Assembly: GCF_039595395.1 (NCBI RefSeq)
Contig: NZ_JBCNLP010000006.1
Location: forward strand, 377,001-441,000
DNA: 64,000 bases
DNA from: Novosphingobium sp.
GTDB lineage: Bacteria; Pseudomonadota; Alphaproteobacteria; Sphingomonadales; Sphingomonadaceae
Direction: 5' to 3'
In this document: positions 43,656 through 52,231 of the stretch, one piece after another
Position numbering within the stretch: position 1 is the first letter of the stretch
Layout of the letters: every line of letters begins with the position of its first letter
Notes under the pieces: generated by a model
The model's database searches: none
What the model saw: the letters and a program-made list of their open reading frames with translations, nothing else
What the model was told of the DNA's origin: nothing
Made by a program: the position numbers and the translations under genes

Positions 43656-45140
43656 ATGTCTGAAAACAGCTACACCACCCCCGATGTGAACGGCCAGCCG
43701 GGGCCTTTCGCCATTCCCACCGATCTGCTGATCGGCGACCGCTGGGTGCCGGCGGCCAGCGGCCGGCGGATCGACATCATCGATCCGGCCAGCGAGGCGT
43801 CCATCACCAGCGTGGCCGATTGCTCCGCGCAGGAAGGGATTGCGGCGGTCGATGCGGCGGCTGCGGCGGCCAGGGGCTGGGCCGCGACGCCGCCGCGCAA
43901 GCGGGCCGACATTCTGATGGCCTGCTATCACGCCATGATGGACCAGCAGGAATGGCTGGCCCAGCTCATCTCCCGCGAAAACGGCAAGGCATTGCCCGAT
44001 GCGCGCGGCGAGGTGGCCTATGCCGCCGAATTTTTCCGCTGGTACGCCGAGGAAGGCGTGCGTCTGCATGGTGAGCTGTCAATGTCGCCTTCCGGGGCCA
44101 ACCGCATCATGGTGCAGTATCAGCCCATCGGCATCGCCCTGTTGATCACGCCATGGAATTTCCCTGCCGCCATGGCCACGCGCAAGATCGCCCCGGCGCT
44201 GGCGGCGGGCTGCACCTGCATCCTCAAACCCGCCGAGGAAACCCCGCTCACCGCGCTGGCCGTGGCCGAGATCATGCGGCGCGCGGGCGTGCCCGCCGGC
44301 GTGGTCAATGTCATCAACACCAGCACGCCCGGCCCGGTATGCAGCACCATCCTGCATGACCCGCGCGTGCGTAAAGTCTCCTTCACCGGCTCGACCGAGG
44401 TGGGCCGCATCCTGCTGCGCGAGGCGGCGGATCAGGTGATCTCGGCCTCGATGGAACTGGGGGGCAATGCGCCTTTCCTGATCCTGGAGGATGCCGATCT
44501 CGATCTGGCCATCGAGGGCGCCATGGTCGCCAAGATGCGCAATGCGGGCGAGGCCTGCACCGCCGCCAACCGCTTCTATGTCGACCGGCGGGTGCATGAT
44601 GCCTTTGTCGAAAAGCTGGTCGCCGCGATGCGGGAGTACACCATGGGCCCCGGCCTTGATCCTGCAACGAAATGCGGCGCGATGATCAACCGTGAGGCCA
44701 TCGACAAGATCGAGCATCTGGTCTCCGATGCGCTGGCCAAGGGCGCGCAGGCACGGCTGGGCTGCACCACGCCCGAGGGCAAGGGGTTCTTCTATCCGCC
44801 CTCGGTGCTGGCCCATGTGGCGGCGGGTTCGGACTTGCTGGACACCGAGATTTTTGGTCCGGTGGCGGCGGTCATTCCCTTCGACGATGTGGATTGGGCG
44901 GTGGAACAGGCCAATGCCACGCAATTCGGTCTGGCGGCCTATGTCTACACGGAGAACCTCAAGCTCGGACTGCAGCTTGCGGAACGCATCGAATGTGGCA
45001 TGGTAGCGCTAAATCGGGGTCTGGTCTCGGATGCGGCGGCGCCCTTCGGCGGCGTGAAGCAGAGCGGTCTGGGGCGCGAGGGCGGGCATCACGGCCTGCT
45101 GGAATATTGCGAAGCCAAATATGTCGCGGTTGCCTGGTAA
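43656..45140 (+). CDS. NAD(P)-dependent aldehyde dehydrogenase (succinate-semialdehyde type)
   Basis: A 494-residue ALDH with all key parts: ITPWNFPAAMATRK, Glu267 in SMELGGNAPF, catalytic Cys301 in NAGEACTAANRF, and the C-terminal PFGGVKQSGLGREGG. Sequence resembles the GabD/glutarate or succinate semialdehyde group, but related enzymes oxidise many aldehydes. It follows the Fe-alcohol dehydrogenase by 23 bases, so an alcohol-aldehyde-acid sequence is likely. A TAGCGCTA string at 45003 falls within its coding sequence and is probably chance. Confidence 0.92.
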   Translation: MSENSYTTPDVNGQPGPFAIPTDLLIGDRWVPAASGRRIDIIDPASEASITSVADCSAQEGIAAVDAAAAAARGWAATPPRKRADILMACYHAMMDQQEWLAQLISRENGKALPDARGEVAYAAEFFRWYAEEGVRLHGELSMSPSGANRIMVQYQPIGIALLITPWNFPAAMATRKIAPALAAGCTCILKPAEETPLTALAVAEIMRRAGVPAGVVNVINTSTPGPVCSTILHDPRVRKVSFTGSTEVGRILLREAADQVISASMELGGNAPFLILEDADLDLAIEGAMVAKMRNAGEACTAANRFYVDRRVHDAFVEKLVAAMREYTMGPGLDPATKCGAMINREAIDKIEHLVSDALAKGAQARLGCTTPEGKGFFYPPSVLAHVAAGSDLLDTEIFGPVAAVIPFDDVDWAVEQANATQFGLAAYVYTENLKLGLQLAERIECGMVALNRGLVSDAAAPFGGVKQSGLGREGGHHGLLEYCEAKYVAVAW

Positions 45141-45182
45141 TCAGGAACCGACAATCATAACAAGAGGATGCGGGTCAGAGCC

Positions 45183-47264
45183 ATGGTCGATGTATCACGA
45201 CGGATCTTGCTGAGCGGAACGGCGGCCAGTGTCGCCATGGCGGGCATGGGCAGAGCGGGGCGCGCCTTTGCGGCGGGCACCCGCTCCAGCCAGCCCGACA
45301 CGGAATGGCGCCACTATGCCGCCGATCAGGCCAACACGCGCTATGCGCCGCTGGACCAGATCAACGCGGGCAATTTTGGCGATCTGGAAGTGGCGTGGAG
45401 CTTCAAGACCGATGTTCTGGGCGCCCGCAAGGAATATCAGTTTGAATCGACGCCGCTGCTCATCAAGGGCCGTCTGTTCACCACCGCCGGATCGCGCCGC
45501 GATTGCGTGGCGATTGATGCGGAAACGGGCGAGTTGCTGTGGATGCACCGCGTGGATGAAGGGGCCCGCGCGGCCAATGCGCCGCGCCAGCTTTCGGGCC
45601 ATGGCGTGGCCTATTGGACCGACGGCAGCAAGGAGCGCATCCTTTACGTTACCATCGGCTATCAACTGATCGCGCTGGATGCCGCGACCGGCATTCCCGA
45701 TCCTTCTTTTGGCAACAATGGCCTGGTCGATCTGAAACAGGATTTCGACCAGACCATCGATCTGGTCAACTCCGATGTCGGCCTGCATTCCACGCCGCTG
45801 GTGGCGCGCGATGTGGTGGTGGTGGGCGCGGCGCACACCGCCGGTGACGTGCCCGCCACGCGCAGGAATGTGAAAGGCTATATCCGGGGCTTCGACATAC
45901 GCACCGGCAAGCGCAAATGGATCTTCCACACGATCCCGCGCAAGGGCGAGTTCGGTTACGACACCTGGCTGAAAGGCGACGCCGAAGAGGCGGGCAATTG
46001 CGGGGCCTGGGCCCAGATGTCCGCCGATGAGGAGCTGGGGCTGGTCTATATTCCGGTTGAATTGCCCACCGGGGACGAGATGGGTCTGTTCCGCAGGGGC
46101 AATGCGCTCTTCGGGGAATCGCTGGTCGCGGTGGATATCGAGACGGGGGTGCGCAAATGGCACTATCAGATGGTGCATCACGGTCTGTGGGACCGCGATA
46201 TTCCCTGCGCCCCGATCCTTTGCGACATTCCGGTCGGTGGCAAAATGGTGAAGGCGCTGGCCCAGCCTACCAAGCAGGCCTTCCTCTATGTGCTGGACCG
46301 CGCGAGTGGCAAGCCGATCTGGCCCATCGTGGAGCGCAAGGTGGCGGCGGGCGACGTGCCGGGCGAATGGTATGCCCCCACGCAGCCGGTGCCCAGCAAG
46401 CCGCCCGCCTATGACACGCAGGGCGTTACCATCGATGATCTGATCGATTTCACGCCCGAATTGCGGGCGCAGGCGGTCGAGCTGGTCAAGAATTACAGGA
46501 TCGGTCCGCTGTTCACCCCGCCCACACTGTCAAAGGCGGGAAGCTGGGGCACCATTTCCAATCCCGGCATTCAGGGCGGGACCAACTGGCCGGGCGGCTG
46601 TTACGATCCCGAGACCCATATGGTCTATGTCTATTCCAAGTCGCAGCCCTCGGTGATGGGCATTGTTGCCAATGCTGACACGAAGGTGTCCGACTATCCC
46701 TATGTGCATGGCATCGACGGGATGAAGCCGCGCGCTCAGTCGGCGATGGGGTCGGAAACGCTAACCGCCGCCGCAGGGCCGCCGCGTGCGCCTCAGCCTG
46801 CCGGGGCCAAGGGGCCGCCCCCCGGTATGCTGGCGGTGCAGGGGCTGCCCTTGCTCAAGCCGCCCTATGGCCGCATCACGGCGATCGACCTGTCGAAGGG
46901 CGATCTCACCTGGCAGATCGCTCATGGCGAAACACCGGACAATGTGCGCAACCATCCCCTGCTGAAGGGCAAGAAGATCCCGCGCACGGGGCGTCCCGGT
47001 AATCTGGGGCCCTTGTGCACCAAATCGCTGGTCATTTGCGGCGAGGCGGGCTTCTACACCAATGAATATGGCGTGCGTGGCGCCATGTTGAGAGCTTACG
47101 ACAAGTCAAGCGGCGAAGAAAAAGGTGCGGTCTACATGCCCGCGCCGCAAAGCGGATCGCCGATGACCTATATGCTCAAGGGACGACAATATATCGTCGT
47201 GGCCATCGGTGGCGGAAACTACAGCGCTGAACTGCTGGCATTCCGTCTGCCGGGTGTGGCCTGA
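45183..47264 (+). CDS. Tat-exported PQQ-dependent dehydrogenase (quinoprotein beta-propeller)
   Basis: A 693-residue periplasmic eight-bladed propeller with twin-arginine leader (VDVSRRILLSGTAASVAM). W-motif blades are seen as repeated AxDxxTGxxxW units such as AIDAETGELLWMHR, ALDAATGIPDPSF and AVDIETGVRKWHYQ; the HHGLWDRDIP segment is typical of membrane-glucose-dehydrogenase-like quinoproteins. Such enzymes oxidise sugars or alcohols and pass electrons to cytochrome c or ubiquinone. No haem domain of its own; a cytochrome gene follows 23 bases on. ATG 45168 is another possible start. A Pro-rich insert (about 540-560) is unusual. Substrate unknown. Confidence 0.88.
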   Translation: MVDVSRRILLSGTAASVAMAGMGRAGRAFAAGTRSSQPDTEWRHYAADQANTRYAPLDQINAGNFGDLEVAWSFKTDVLGARKEYQFESTPLLIKGRLFTTAGSRRDCVAIDAETGELLWMHRVDEGARAANAPRQLSGHGVAYWTDGSKERILYVTIGYQLIALDAATGIPDPSFGNNGLVDLKQDFDQTIDLVNSDVGLHSTPLVARDVVVVGAAHTAGDVPATRRNVKGYIRGFDIRTGKRKWIFHTIPRKGEFGYDTWLKGDAEEAGNCGAWAQMSADEELGLVYIPVELPTGDEMGLFRRGNALFGESLVAVDIETGVRKWHYQMVHHGLWDRDIPCAPILCDIPVGGKMVKALAQPTKQAFLYVLDRASGKPIWPIVERKVAAGDVPGEWYAPTQPVPSKPPAYDTQGVTIDDLIDFTPELRAQAVELVKNYRIGPLFTPPTLSKAGSWGTISNPGIQGGTNWPGGCYDPETHMVYVYSKSQPSVMGIVANADTKVSDYPYVHGIDGMKPRAQSAMGSETLTAAAGPPRAPQPAGAKGPPPGMLAVQGLPLLKPPYGRITAIDLSKGDLTWQIAHGETPDNVRNHPLLKGKKIPRTGRPGNLGPLCTKSLVICGEAGFYTNEYGVRGAMLRAYDKSSGEEKGAVYMPAPQSGSPMTYMLKGRQYIVVAIGGGNYSAELLAFRLPGVA

Positions 47265-47287
47265 CGGCACAGGTGAGGATCGGGACA

Positions 47288-47722
47288 ATGATGCGAAAAA
47301 GCATGATGATGATGGCCGCATCGGTGGCGGTGCTGGTCGGATCCTTTGCGGCAAGGGCGCAATCGGGAGGCCGGACCGTCTGGGATGGCACCTATTCGGC
47401 GGCGCAGGCCACGCGGGGCAAGGCTGTCTATGCCACCAGTTGCGCCATATGCCATGGCGAGGGGCTGGCCGGGATCGATGTGGCGCCGCCGCTGATGGGT
47501 TCCGCGTTCCTCAACAACTGGAACGGCACCAGCGCGGGCGATCTGTTCACGCGCATCCATGACACGATGCCGCTGAACAATCCGGGCACGCTGAGTGGGC
47601 GCAATGTTGCCGATGTCGAGGCCTTTGTGCTGCAGGCCAATGGCTTTCCGGCGGGCGATGTCGATCTGCCCTCGAACGCGGCGATGCTGGGCGGGACGAA
47701 GATCGTCACCACCAAGCCGTGA
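47288..47722 (+). CDS. Exported c-type cytochrome
   Basis: A 144-residue periplasmic protein, signal peptide ending FAARA-QSG, one haem motif CAICH at about residue 55 and a distal-Met region MPLNNPGTL. Such single-haem proteins sit beside PQQ dehydrogenases as their electron acceptors. Last gene of the rightward operon, closed by a strong hairpin. Confidence 0.88.
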   Translation: MMRKSMMMMAASVAVLVGSFAARAQSGGRTVWDGTYSAAQATRGKAVYATSCAICHGEGLAGIDVAPPLMGSAFLNNWNGTSAGDLFTRIHDTMPLNNPGTLSGRNVADVEAFVLQANGFPAGDVDLPSNAAMLGGTKIVTTKP

Positions 47723-47726
47723 GGGG

Positions 47727-47755
47727 CGGCAGCGGGGGCCGGGCCCCCGCTGCCG
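47727..47755. terminator. Strong bidirectional hairpin
   Basis: Near-perfect 13-bp GC stem (CGGCAGCGGGGGC / GCCCCCGCTGCCG region) with a 3-base loop between convergent genes. Confidence 0.75.
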
Positions 47756-47761
47756 GGCGCG

Positions 47762-48547
47762 TTATTCGCCCGTCCATTCGGGCAGCGTCTTGCTGCGCGC
47801 CAGAAAGTTGGCGACGCCCCGGCGGAAATCGGCGCTGCCATAAACCAGGCCGATCAGATCCTCGATCTCGGGCAGCAGGGCCTGCTGCCCGCGCAACAGC
47901 GTTTGCTTGGTGACGCGGGTGGTCAGCGGAGCATTTTCGGCGGCGCGCGTGCACAGCGCTTCTGCTTCGGTGTCCAGATCCTCGCGCTCGACGATGCGCA
48001 GCAGGAAGCCGCTGTCGTAAAGCTGCTGCGCGCTCAGGAATTCGCCCAGCAGCACCATGCGCTTGGCATATTGCACGCCCACCGCGCCGCCGATCCGCGC
48101 CAGGCTGAGCGCGGAAAGGCAATTGCCGATCGTGCGCCCGATGGGCGAGCCAAAGCGCGCGTCAGGCGTGGCGATGCGGAAATCGCAAGCGGCGGAAATG
48201 TTCATGCCGCCGCCCACCGCCCAGCCTTCCACCAGCGCAATGGTGGTGCAGGGAATGGCATCGATGGCGCTCATGCAGTCATCGATGTCGCGTTCATAGT
48301 CGATGCCCTGCTGGCCGGACGTATAGTCGGCGAATTTGCCGATATCGGTGCCCGAGATGAAGGCCTTGCCGCCCACGCCGCGAAAGGTCGCGACGCGGAT
48401 CGCGGGATCTGCGGCAAGATCGCGCGCAGCATCGCGCAGATCGTGCCACATCTGTCCGGTCAGCGCATTATGAGCGGCAGGATTGCAGAAGCGGATGCTG
48501 GCGACCGGCCCCTGCTTTTCGTAAATGACGCGCGGGGTCTCGCTCAT
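47762..48547 (-). CDS. Enoyl-CoA hydratase/isomerase family protein
   Basis: A 261-residue crotonase-fold enzyme. The oxyanion-hole segments are FISGTDIGKFAD and EGWAVGGGMNISAACDFRIA. The usual second catalytic Glu position is in RFGSPIGRTIGNCL, where no Glu is seen, so ordinary hydration is doubtful; isomerase, hydrolase or C-C lyase chemistry is possible. Its start overlaps the CoA-transferase stop by four bases (ATGA), so the CoA ester formed there is its likely substrate. Confidence 0.88.
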   Translation of the reverse strand: MSETPRVIYEKQGPVASIRFCNPAAHNALTGQMWHDLRDAARDLAADPAIRVATFRGVGGKAFISGTDIGKFADYTSGQQGIDYERDIDDCMSAIDAIPCTTIALVEGWAVGGGMNISAACDFRIATPDARFGSPIGRTIGNCLSALSLARIGGAVGVQYAKRMVLLGEFLSAQQLYDSGFLLRIVEREDLDTEAEALCTRAAENAPLTTRVTKQTLLRGQQALLPEIEDLIGLVYGSADFRRGVANFLARSKTLPEWTGE

Positions 48548-49737
48548 TGCGCCGATTCCTCAGCCGGCAACAGGCCTTTGGCCACCAGTTCGGCACGGAT
48601 TTCCTCGTTGTGCTGGTTGAGCAGCGGGGGGGGAATGCGCACCTGCTGCGGCGTGCCGCGCATCTTCACCGGGAAACCCAGCGCGCGAAATTCACCCTCT
48701 ACCGGATGGGGGATCATCTGCACCATTTCGCGCGCCACCGCCTGTTCGCTGACCACCGCTTCACCATAGTCGAGAATGGGCGCCGCCGGAACGCCGACCG
48801 ACAGCAGCAGATCGATCCATTCCTGACGGGTGCGGGTGATCAGCGTCCCGGCCAGATCGCCGATCAGCTCGGTCCGGTTGGCGACGCGCGCGGCATTGGT
48901 GGCATAGCGCGGGTCCTGCTGCAGCTCCTCGCGATCCAGCGCCTTGATGAAGGTCAGCCACAAGCCCTGATTGGCCGCGCCGATCACGAACCAGCCATCC
49001 CTGGCCAGCACCGCCTGATAGGGCGCCGACATGCGGTTGGCCGATCCGATCGGTGTGGGCGCCTTGCCGGTGCCCCAATATTCGGTCGTCTCCCAGATCG
49101 AGAGTCCCAGCGCCGCCTCCAGCAGCGAGGCGTCGATATACTGCCCCTTGCCGCTGGTCTGTCGCCCGATGATCGCGGAGAGAATGCCGTAGACGCTGAA
49201 AAGCCCGGCGCCCAGATCGGCCACGGCGATGGAGTTCTTGGCCGGTTCCATATCCGGGAAACCGTTGGAAGACAGCACGCCGGAGGTGGCCTGAGCGATC
49301 AGATCGAACCCCGGATGCTGCGCCCATGGCCCCGTCTGGCCAAAGCCCGAGATGCTGGCATAGACCAGTTTGGGATTGATCGCCGAAAGCGTGTCATAAT
49401 CGATCCCCAGCCGCGCCGCGACGCCGGGACGCGCATTTTCGACCACCACATCGGCGGTTTTGACCAGCGCATAAAGCACCTCGCGATCCTCGGGATTTTT
49501 CAGGTCGAGCGTGATCGAGCGCTTGTTGCGGTTGAGCGCCAGAAAGCCGGGGCTGTCCTCTCCCTTCAGGCGGAAACCCATGGAATGGCGGGTTGAATCG
49601 CCGGTTTTGGGCGGCTCGATCTTGATGACGTCGGCCCCCATGTCGCCCAGCAGCATGCAGCAGAACGGGCCGGCCATGACCTGTGAAATGTCAAGCACAC
49701 GGATGCCGGAAAGAGGCTGCTCGGCTTTGCTCGTCAT
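48544..49737 (-). CDS. CaiB/BaiF family (class III) CoA-transferase
   Basis: A 397-residue enzyme transferring CoA between carboxylic acids. Conserved parts: GIRVLDISQVMAGPFCCMLLGDMGADVIKIE at the N-terminus (catalytic Asp expected in the later EPAKNSIAVADLGAG region), RNKRSITLDLKN and SISGFGQTGPWA. ATG 49737 has GGGGGAA upstream. With the enoyl-CoA hydratase it forms a two-gene operon that would activate and process an organic acid, plausibly the acid formed by the alcohol/aldehyde dehydrogenases. Promoter region shared with the second PQQ dehydrogenase contains a candidate GntR site. Confidence 0.92.
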   Translation of the reverse strand: MTSKAEQPLSGIRVLDISQVMAGPFCCMLLGDMGADVIKIEPPKTGDSTRHSMGFRLKGEDSPGFLALNRNKRSITLDLKNPEDREVLYALVKTADVVVENARPGVAARLGIDYDTLSAINPKLVYASISGFGQTGPWAQHPGFDLIAQATSGVLSSNGFPDMEPAKNSIAVADLGAGLFSVYGILSAIIGRQTSGKGQYIDASLLEAALGLSIWETTEYWGTGKAPTPIGSANRMSAPYQAVLARDGWFVIGAANQGLWLTFIKALDREELQQDPRYATNAARVANRTELIGDLAGTLITRTRQEWIDLLLSVGVPAAPILDYGEAVVSEQAVAREMVQMIPHPVEGEFRALGFPVKMRGTPQQVRIPPPLLNQHNEEIRAELVAKGLLPAEESAQ

Positions 49738-49801
49738 GGTTCCCCCAGTGTTGCGCTGTCCTGGCGAGAGGGCCGGTGAAATGTCATCTCGCATCCTCAG
49801 G

Positions 49802-49818
49802 ATCATATTGTATATGAT
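49802..49818. promoter_or_regulatory. Palindrome ATCATATTGTATATGAT, candidate GntR operator
   Basis: Seven-base arms ATCATAT/ATATGAT, between the divergent CoA-transferase and PQQ dehydrogenase genes, 65 bases from the former's start. Confidence 0.65.
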
Positions 49819-49926
49819 TTGACGGATTGCTAGCATCGTCCCGTCCACAGAACAACCCCTGCCTGCGAAGCAGCCTGATGATTCGCGGAACAATCAATAA
49901 ATTCAAAATATTGGGAGAGGACGACC

Positions 49927-51855
49927 TTGAACGATACGCACAAGAACCAGAGACGTCGATCACTCCGGCAAGGCATGGGTCGGGCAGTTTCCATCACCGT
50001 GATGTCGCTTCTGGCCACCGCGCCGCTGGCGGCGGCAACGGTCGATGACTGGAGCCATTACGGCCAGGATGCGGGTGGCGCGCGCCATTCCCCGCTGACT
50101 CAGATCACGCCCGGCAATGTGGCGGGCCTCAAGAAAATATGGACCTATCATATGCGCCCGCCCGGCGTTCAGGCCGAGAGCTTTCCCGGCGGGAATGCCG
50201 AGCTGATGCGACGACGCTCGACAGGCTTTGCGGCATCGGAAGCGACACCGCTGGTGGTGAAGGGTGTGATGTATGTCTCCACGCCCTATCGCCGGGTGGT
50301 GGCGCTCGATGCCGCGACCGGCGCGGAAAAATGGTTCTACGAACTGCCCGGACGGGATCAGCCCTCCACGCGCGGCGTGGCCTATTGGCCCGGCGATCGC
50401 TCGACCGGGCCGCGCATCGTTTTCGGCACGCGCGCCGGGCTGCTGATTGCGCTGGATGCCGCCACCGGCAAGCCCGCGTCGGGCTTTGGCAGCGATGGCA
50501 CGATCACGCTCAAGACCGCCGAGGTGATGAACGGTTTCAAGGCGCCGATGGGCATGAGCAGCCCGCCCGCCATCTACAAGAATCTGATCATCACCGGCAC
50601 CCGCGTGCAGGAAATGCCGGTGAAGGGCGCGGCGGGCGATGTGCGGGCGTGGAATGCGAAGACCGGCGCGTTGGTCTGGACCTTCCATACCGTGCCCCGC
50701 CCCGGCGAGCCGGGTTACGACACATGGGAGAAGGGCAGCACGCAGGCGCGTTCGGGCACCAATGTCTGGACCATGCCCGAGGTCGATACGGCGCGGGGCA
50801 TCGTCTATCTGCCCATTGGCGCCCCCACGCTGGACCGCTGGGGAGGCGACCGCAAGGGCATGAATCTCTTCGCCAATTCGGTGGTGGCGGTCGATGCGAA
50901 GACCGGCAGATACCTGTGGCATTTCCAGACCGTGCATCACGACATCTGGGATCTCGACCTGCCGGTGCTGACGCTGATCGATCTGCGCAGGAACGGCAAG
51001 GTGATCCCGGCGCTGGTGGCGATGAACAAGACCGCGATCATGTTCGTGCTCAACCGTGTGACGGGCAAGCCGCTGATCGATGTGAAGGAGGTGCCCGTCC
51101 CTACCGACAGCGATGTGGCCAGCGAGCAGGTCTGGCCCACCCAGCCGATGCCCGTTTCGCCGCCACCGCTGGCGCGCACATCCTTTGCGATGGACGAGAT
51201 TCTCGATGCCACGCCCGAACTCTCCGCAGCCTGCCACAAGATGGCCGTCGATATGGATATCATGCCCAGCAAGCTGTTCCAGCCGCTCAGCAAGGATCAC
51301 GCGGTCAACACCTATCCCAGCAGTCTGGGCGGGGTGGACTGGGGCGGGGGAGCCTTCGATCCTGTGACGGGCTATTATGTCATCAACGTCAATGCGCTGG
51401 GGGCGCCCTCGAAGCTGGTGCAGGGCGAGGATGGGAGCTGGAACACCGGCTACACCTATTTCGTCGATCCGATGACCGGCATCCCCTGTCAGAAACCGCC
51501 TTTTGGCGAGCTGGTGGCGGTGGATGTCGCCAGGGGCGAGGTGGCCTGGCGCCGTCCGCTGGGTGACAATGGCAACCCCGCGTTGAAGGATGCGGGCGCT
51601 CTTTCTGCCGGTGGCCCGATCACCACGGCGAGCGGGCTCACCTTCATCGGCGCCACGCGCGACAAGCATATCCGCGCCTTCGACACGCGCACGGGCAAGC
51701 TGCTGTGGGACGAGACGATGGCGGATTCGAACTATGGCACGCCGATGACCTACCGGACCGCCGCGGGCAAGCAGGTGCTGGCGGTGGTCAGCACCGGCGG
51801 CTTCGGCTTCGCGCCGCCCACCAGCGACGAGCTTGTCGCCTATGCCCTGCCTTGA
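49927..51855 (+). CDS. Exported PQQ-dependent dehydrogenase (second type)
   Basis: A 642-residue periplasmic quinoprotein. A TTG start at 49927 is supported by GGGAGAGG six bases upstream and yields a long positively charged signal peptide ending APLAA-ATV; ATG 49975 is the alternative. Propeller repeats are visible (ALDAATGAEKWFYEL, ALDAATGKPASGF, AVDAKTGRYLWHFQ), plus VHHDIWDLDLP and the C-terminal YGTPMTYRTAAGKQ typical of membrane-glucose-dehydrogenase-like proteins. It is not a close copy of the PQQ enzyme at 45183. Followed 16 bases later by its own cytochrome gene. Probably oxidises an alcohol or sugar; specificity unknown. Confidence 0.88.
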   Translation: MNDTHKNQRRRSLRQGMGRAVSITVMSLLATAPLAAATVDDWSHYGQDAGGARHSPLTQITPGNVAGLKKIWTYHMRPPGVQAESFPGGNAELMRRRSTGFAASEATPLVVKGVMYVSTPYRRVVALDAATGAEKWFYELPGRDQPSTRGVAYWPGDRSTGPRIVFGTRAGLLIALDAATGKPASGFGSDGTITLKTAEVMNGFKAPMGMSSPPAIYKNLIITGTRVQEMPVKGAAGDVRAWNAKTGALVWTFHTVPRPGEPGYDTWEKGSTQARSGTNVWTMPEVDTARGIVYLPIGAPTLDRWGGDRKGMNLFANSVVAVDAKTGRYLWHFQTVHHDIWDLDLPVLTLIDLRRNGKVIPALVAMNKTAIMFVLNRVTGKPLIDVKEVPVPTDSDVASEQVWPTQPMPVSPPPLARTSFAMDEILDATPELSAACHKMAVDMDIMPSKLFQPLSKDHAVNTYPSSLGGVDWGGGAFDPVTGYYVINVNALGAPSKLVQGEDGSWNTGYTYFVDPMTGIPCQKPPFGELVAVDVARGEVAWRRPLGDNGNPALKDAGALSAGGPITTASGLTFIGATRDKHIRAFDTRTGKLLWDETMADSNYGTPMTYRTAAGKQVLAVVSTGGFGFAPPTSDELVAYALP

Positions 51856-51871
51856 GAGAAGGACGATACCC

Positions 51872-52183
51872 ATGCGGAACCTGATCCTGACCTCGGCCGT
51901 GCTGGCCGTATCGCTGGTGGCGGGCCATGCGCTTGCTGGCGATCAGCCGGCGCCTGTCGCCGCTCCCGCCTCGGCCCCGCCGCCCGGTCCTGGGCTGGAC
52001 CTCATCAATGAACATTGCAAATTCTGCCATGTGACCGCGCAGGTCTTCGCGAAGAAGCGCAGCGCCGATGAATGGGACGCTGTGCTGCAGACAATGATCG
52101 ACCGTGGCGCGGAACTCTCGCCCGAGGAGAGCAAGGTCATTACGGACTATCTCAACGCCCATTACGGGACGGGAGCGTCCTGA
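51872..52183 (+). CDS. Small exported c-type cytochrome
   Basis: A 103-residue protein with signal peptide ending GHALA-GDQ, a Pro/Ala-rich linker, and one haem motif CKFCH followed by a short helical domain. No clear distal Met after the haem motif except in VLQTMIDRG. Likely electron acceptor of the adjacent PQQ dehydrogenase. A 13-bp stem terminator follows. Confidence 0.85.
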   Translation: MRNLILTSAVLAVSLVAGHALAGDQPAPVAAPASAPPPGPGLDLINEHCKFCHVTAQVFAKKRSADEWDAVLQTMIDRGAELSPEESKVITDYLNAHYGTGAS

Positions 52184-52191
52184 GCCGCTGC

Positions 52192-52223
52192 GCCCCGCGC
52201 CATGGGGAAGCATGGCGCGGGGC
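52192..52223. terminator. Bidirectional hairpin
   Basis: Perfect 13-bp stem (GCCCCGCGCCATG / CATGGCGCGGGGC), 6-base loop, between convergent genes. Confidence 0.75.
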
Positions 52224-52231
52224 ATGATGCA

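Noticed and set aside
45003..45012. GGTAGCGCTA string resembling the LacI operator
   Set aside because: It lies inside the aldehyde dehydrogenase coding sequence (codons for M-V-A-L-N), far from any promoter; probably chance.
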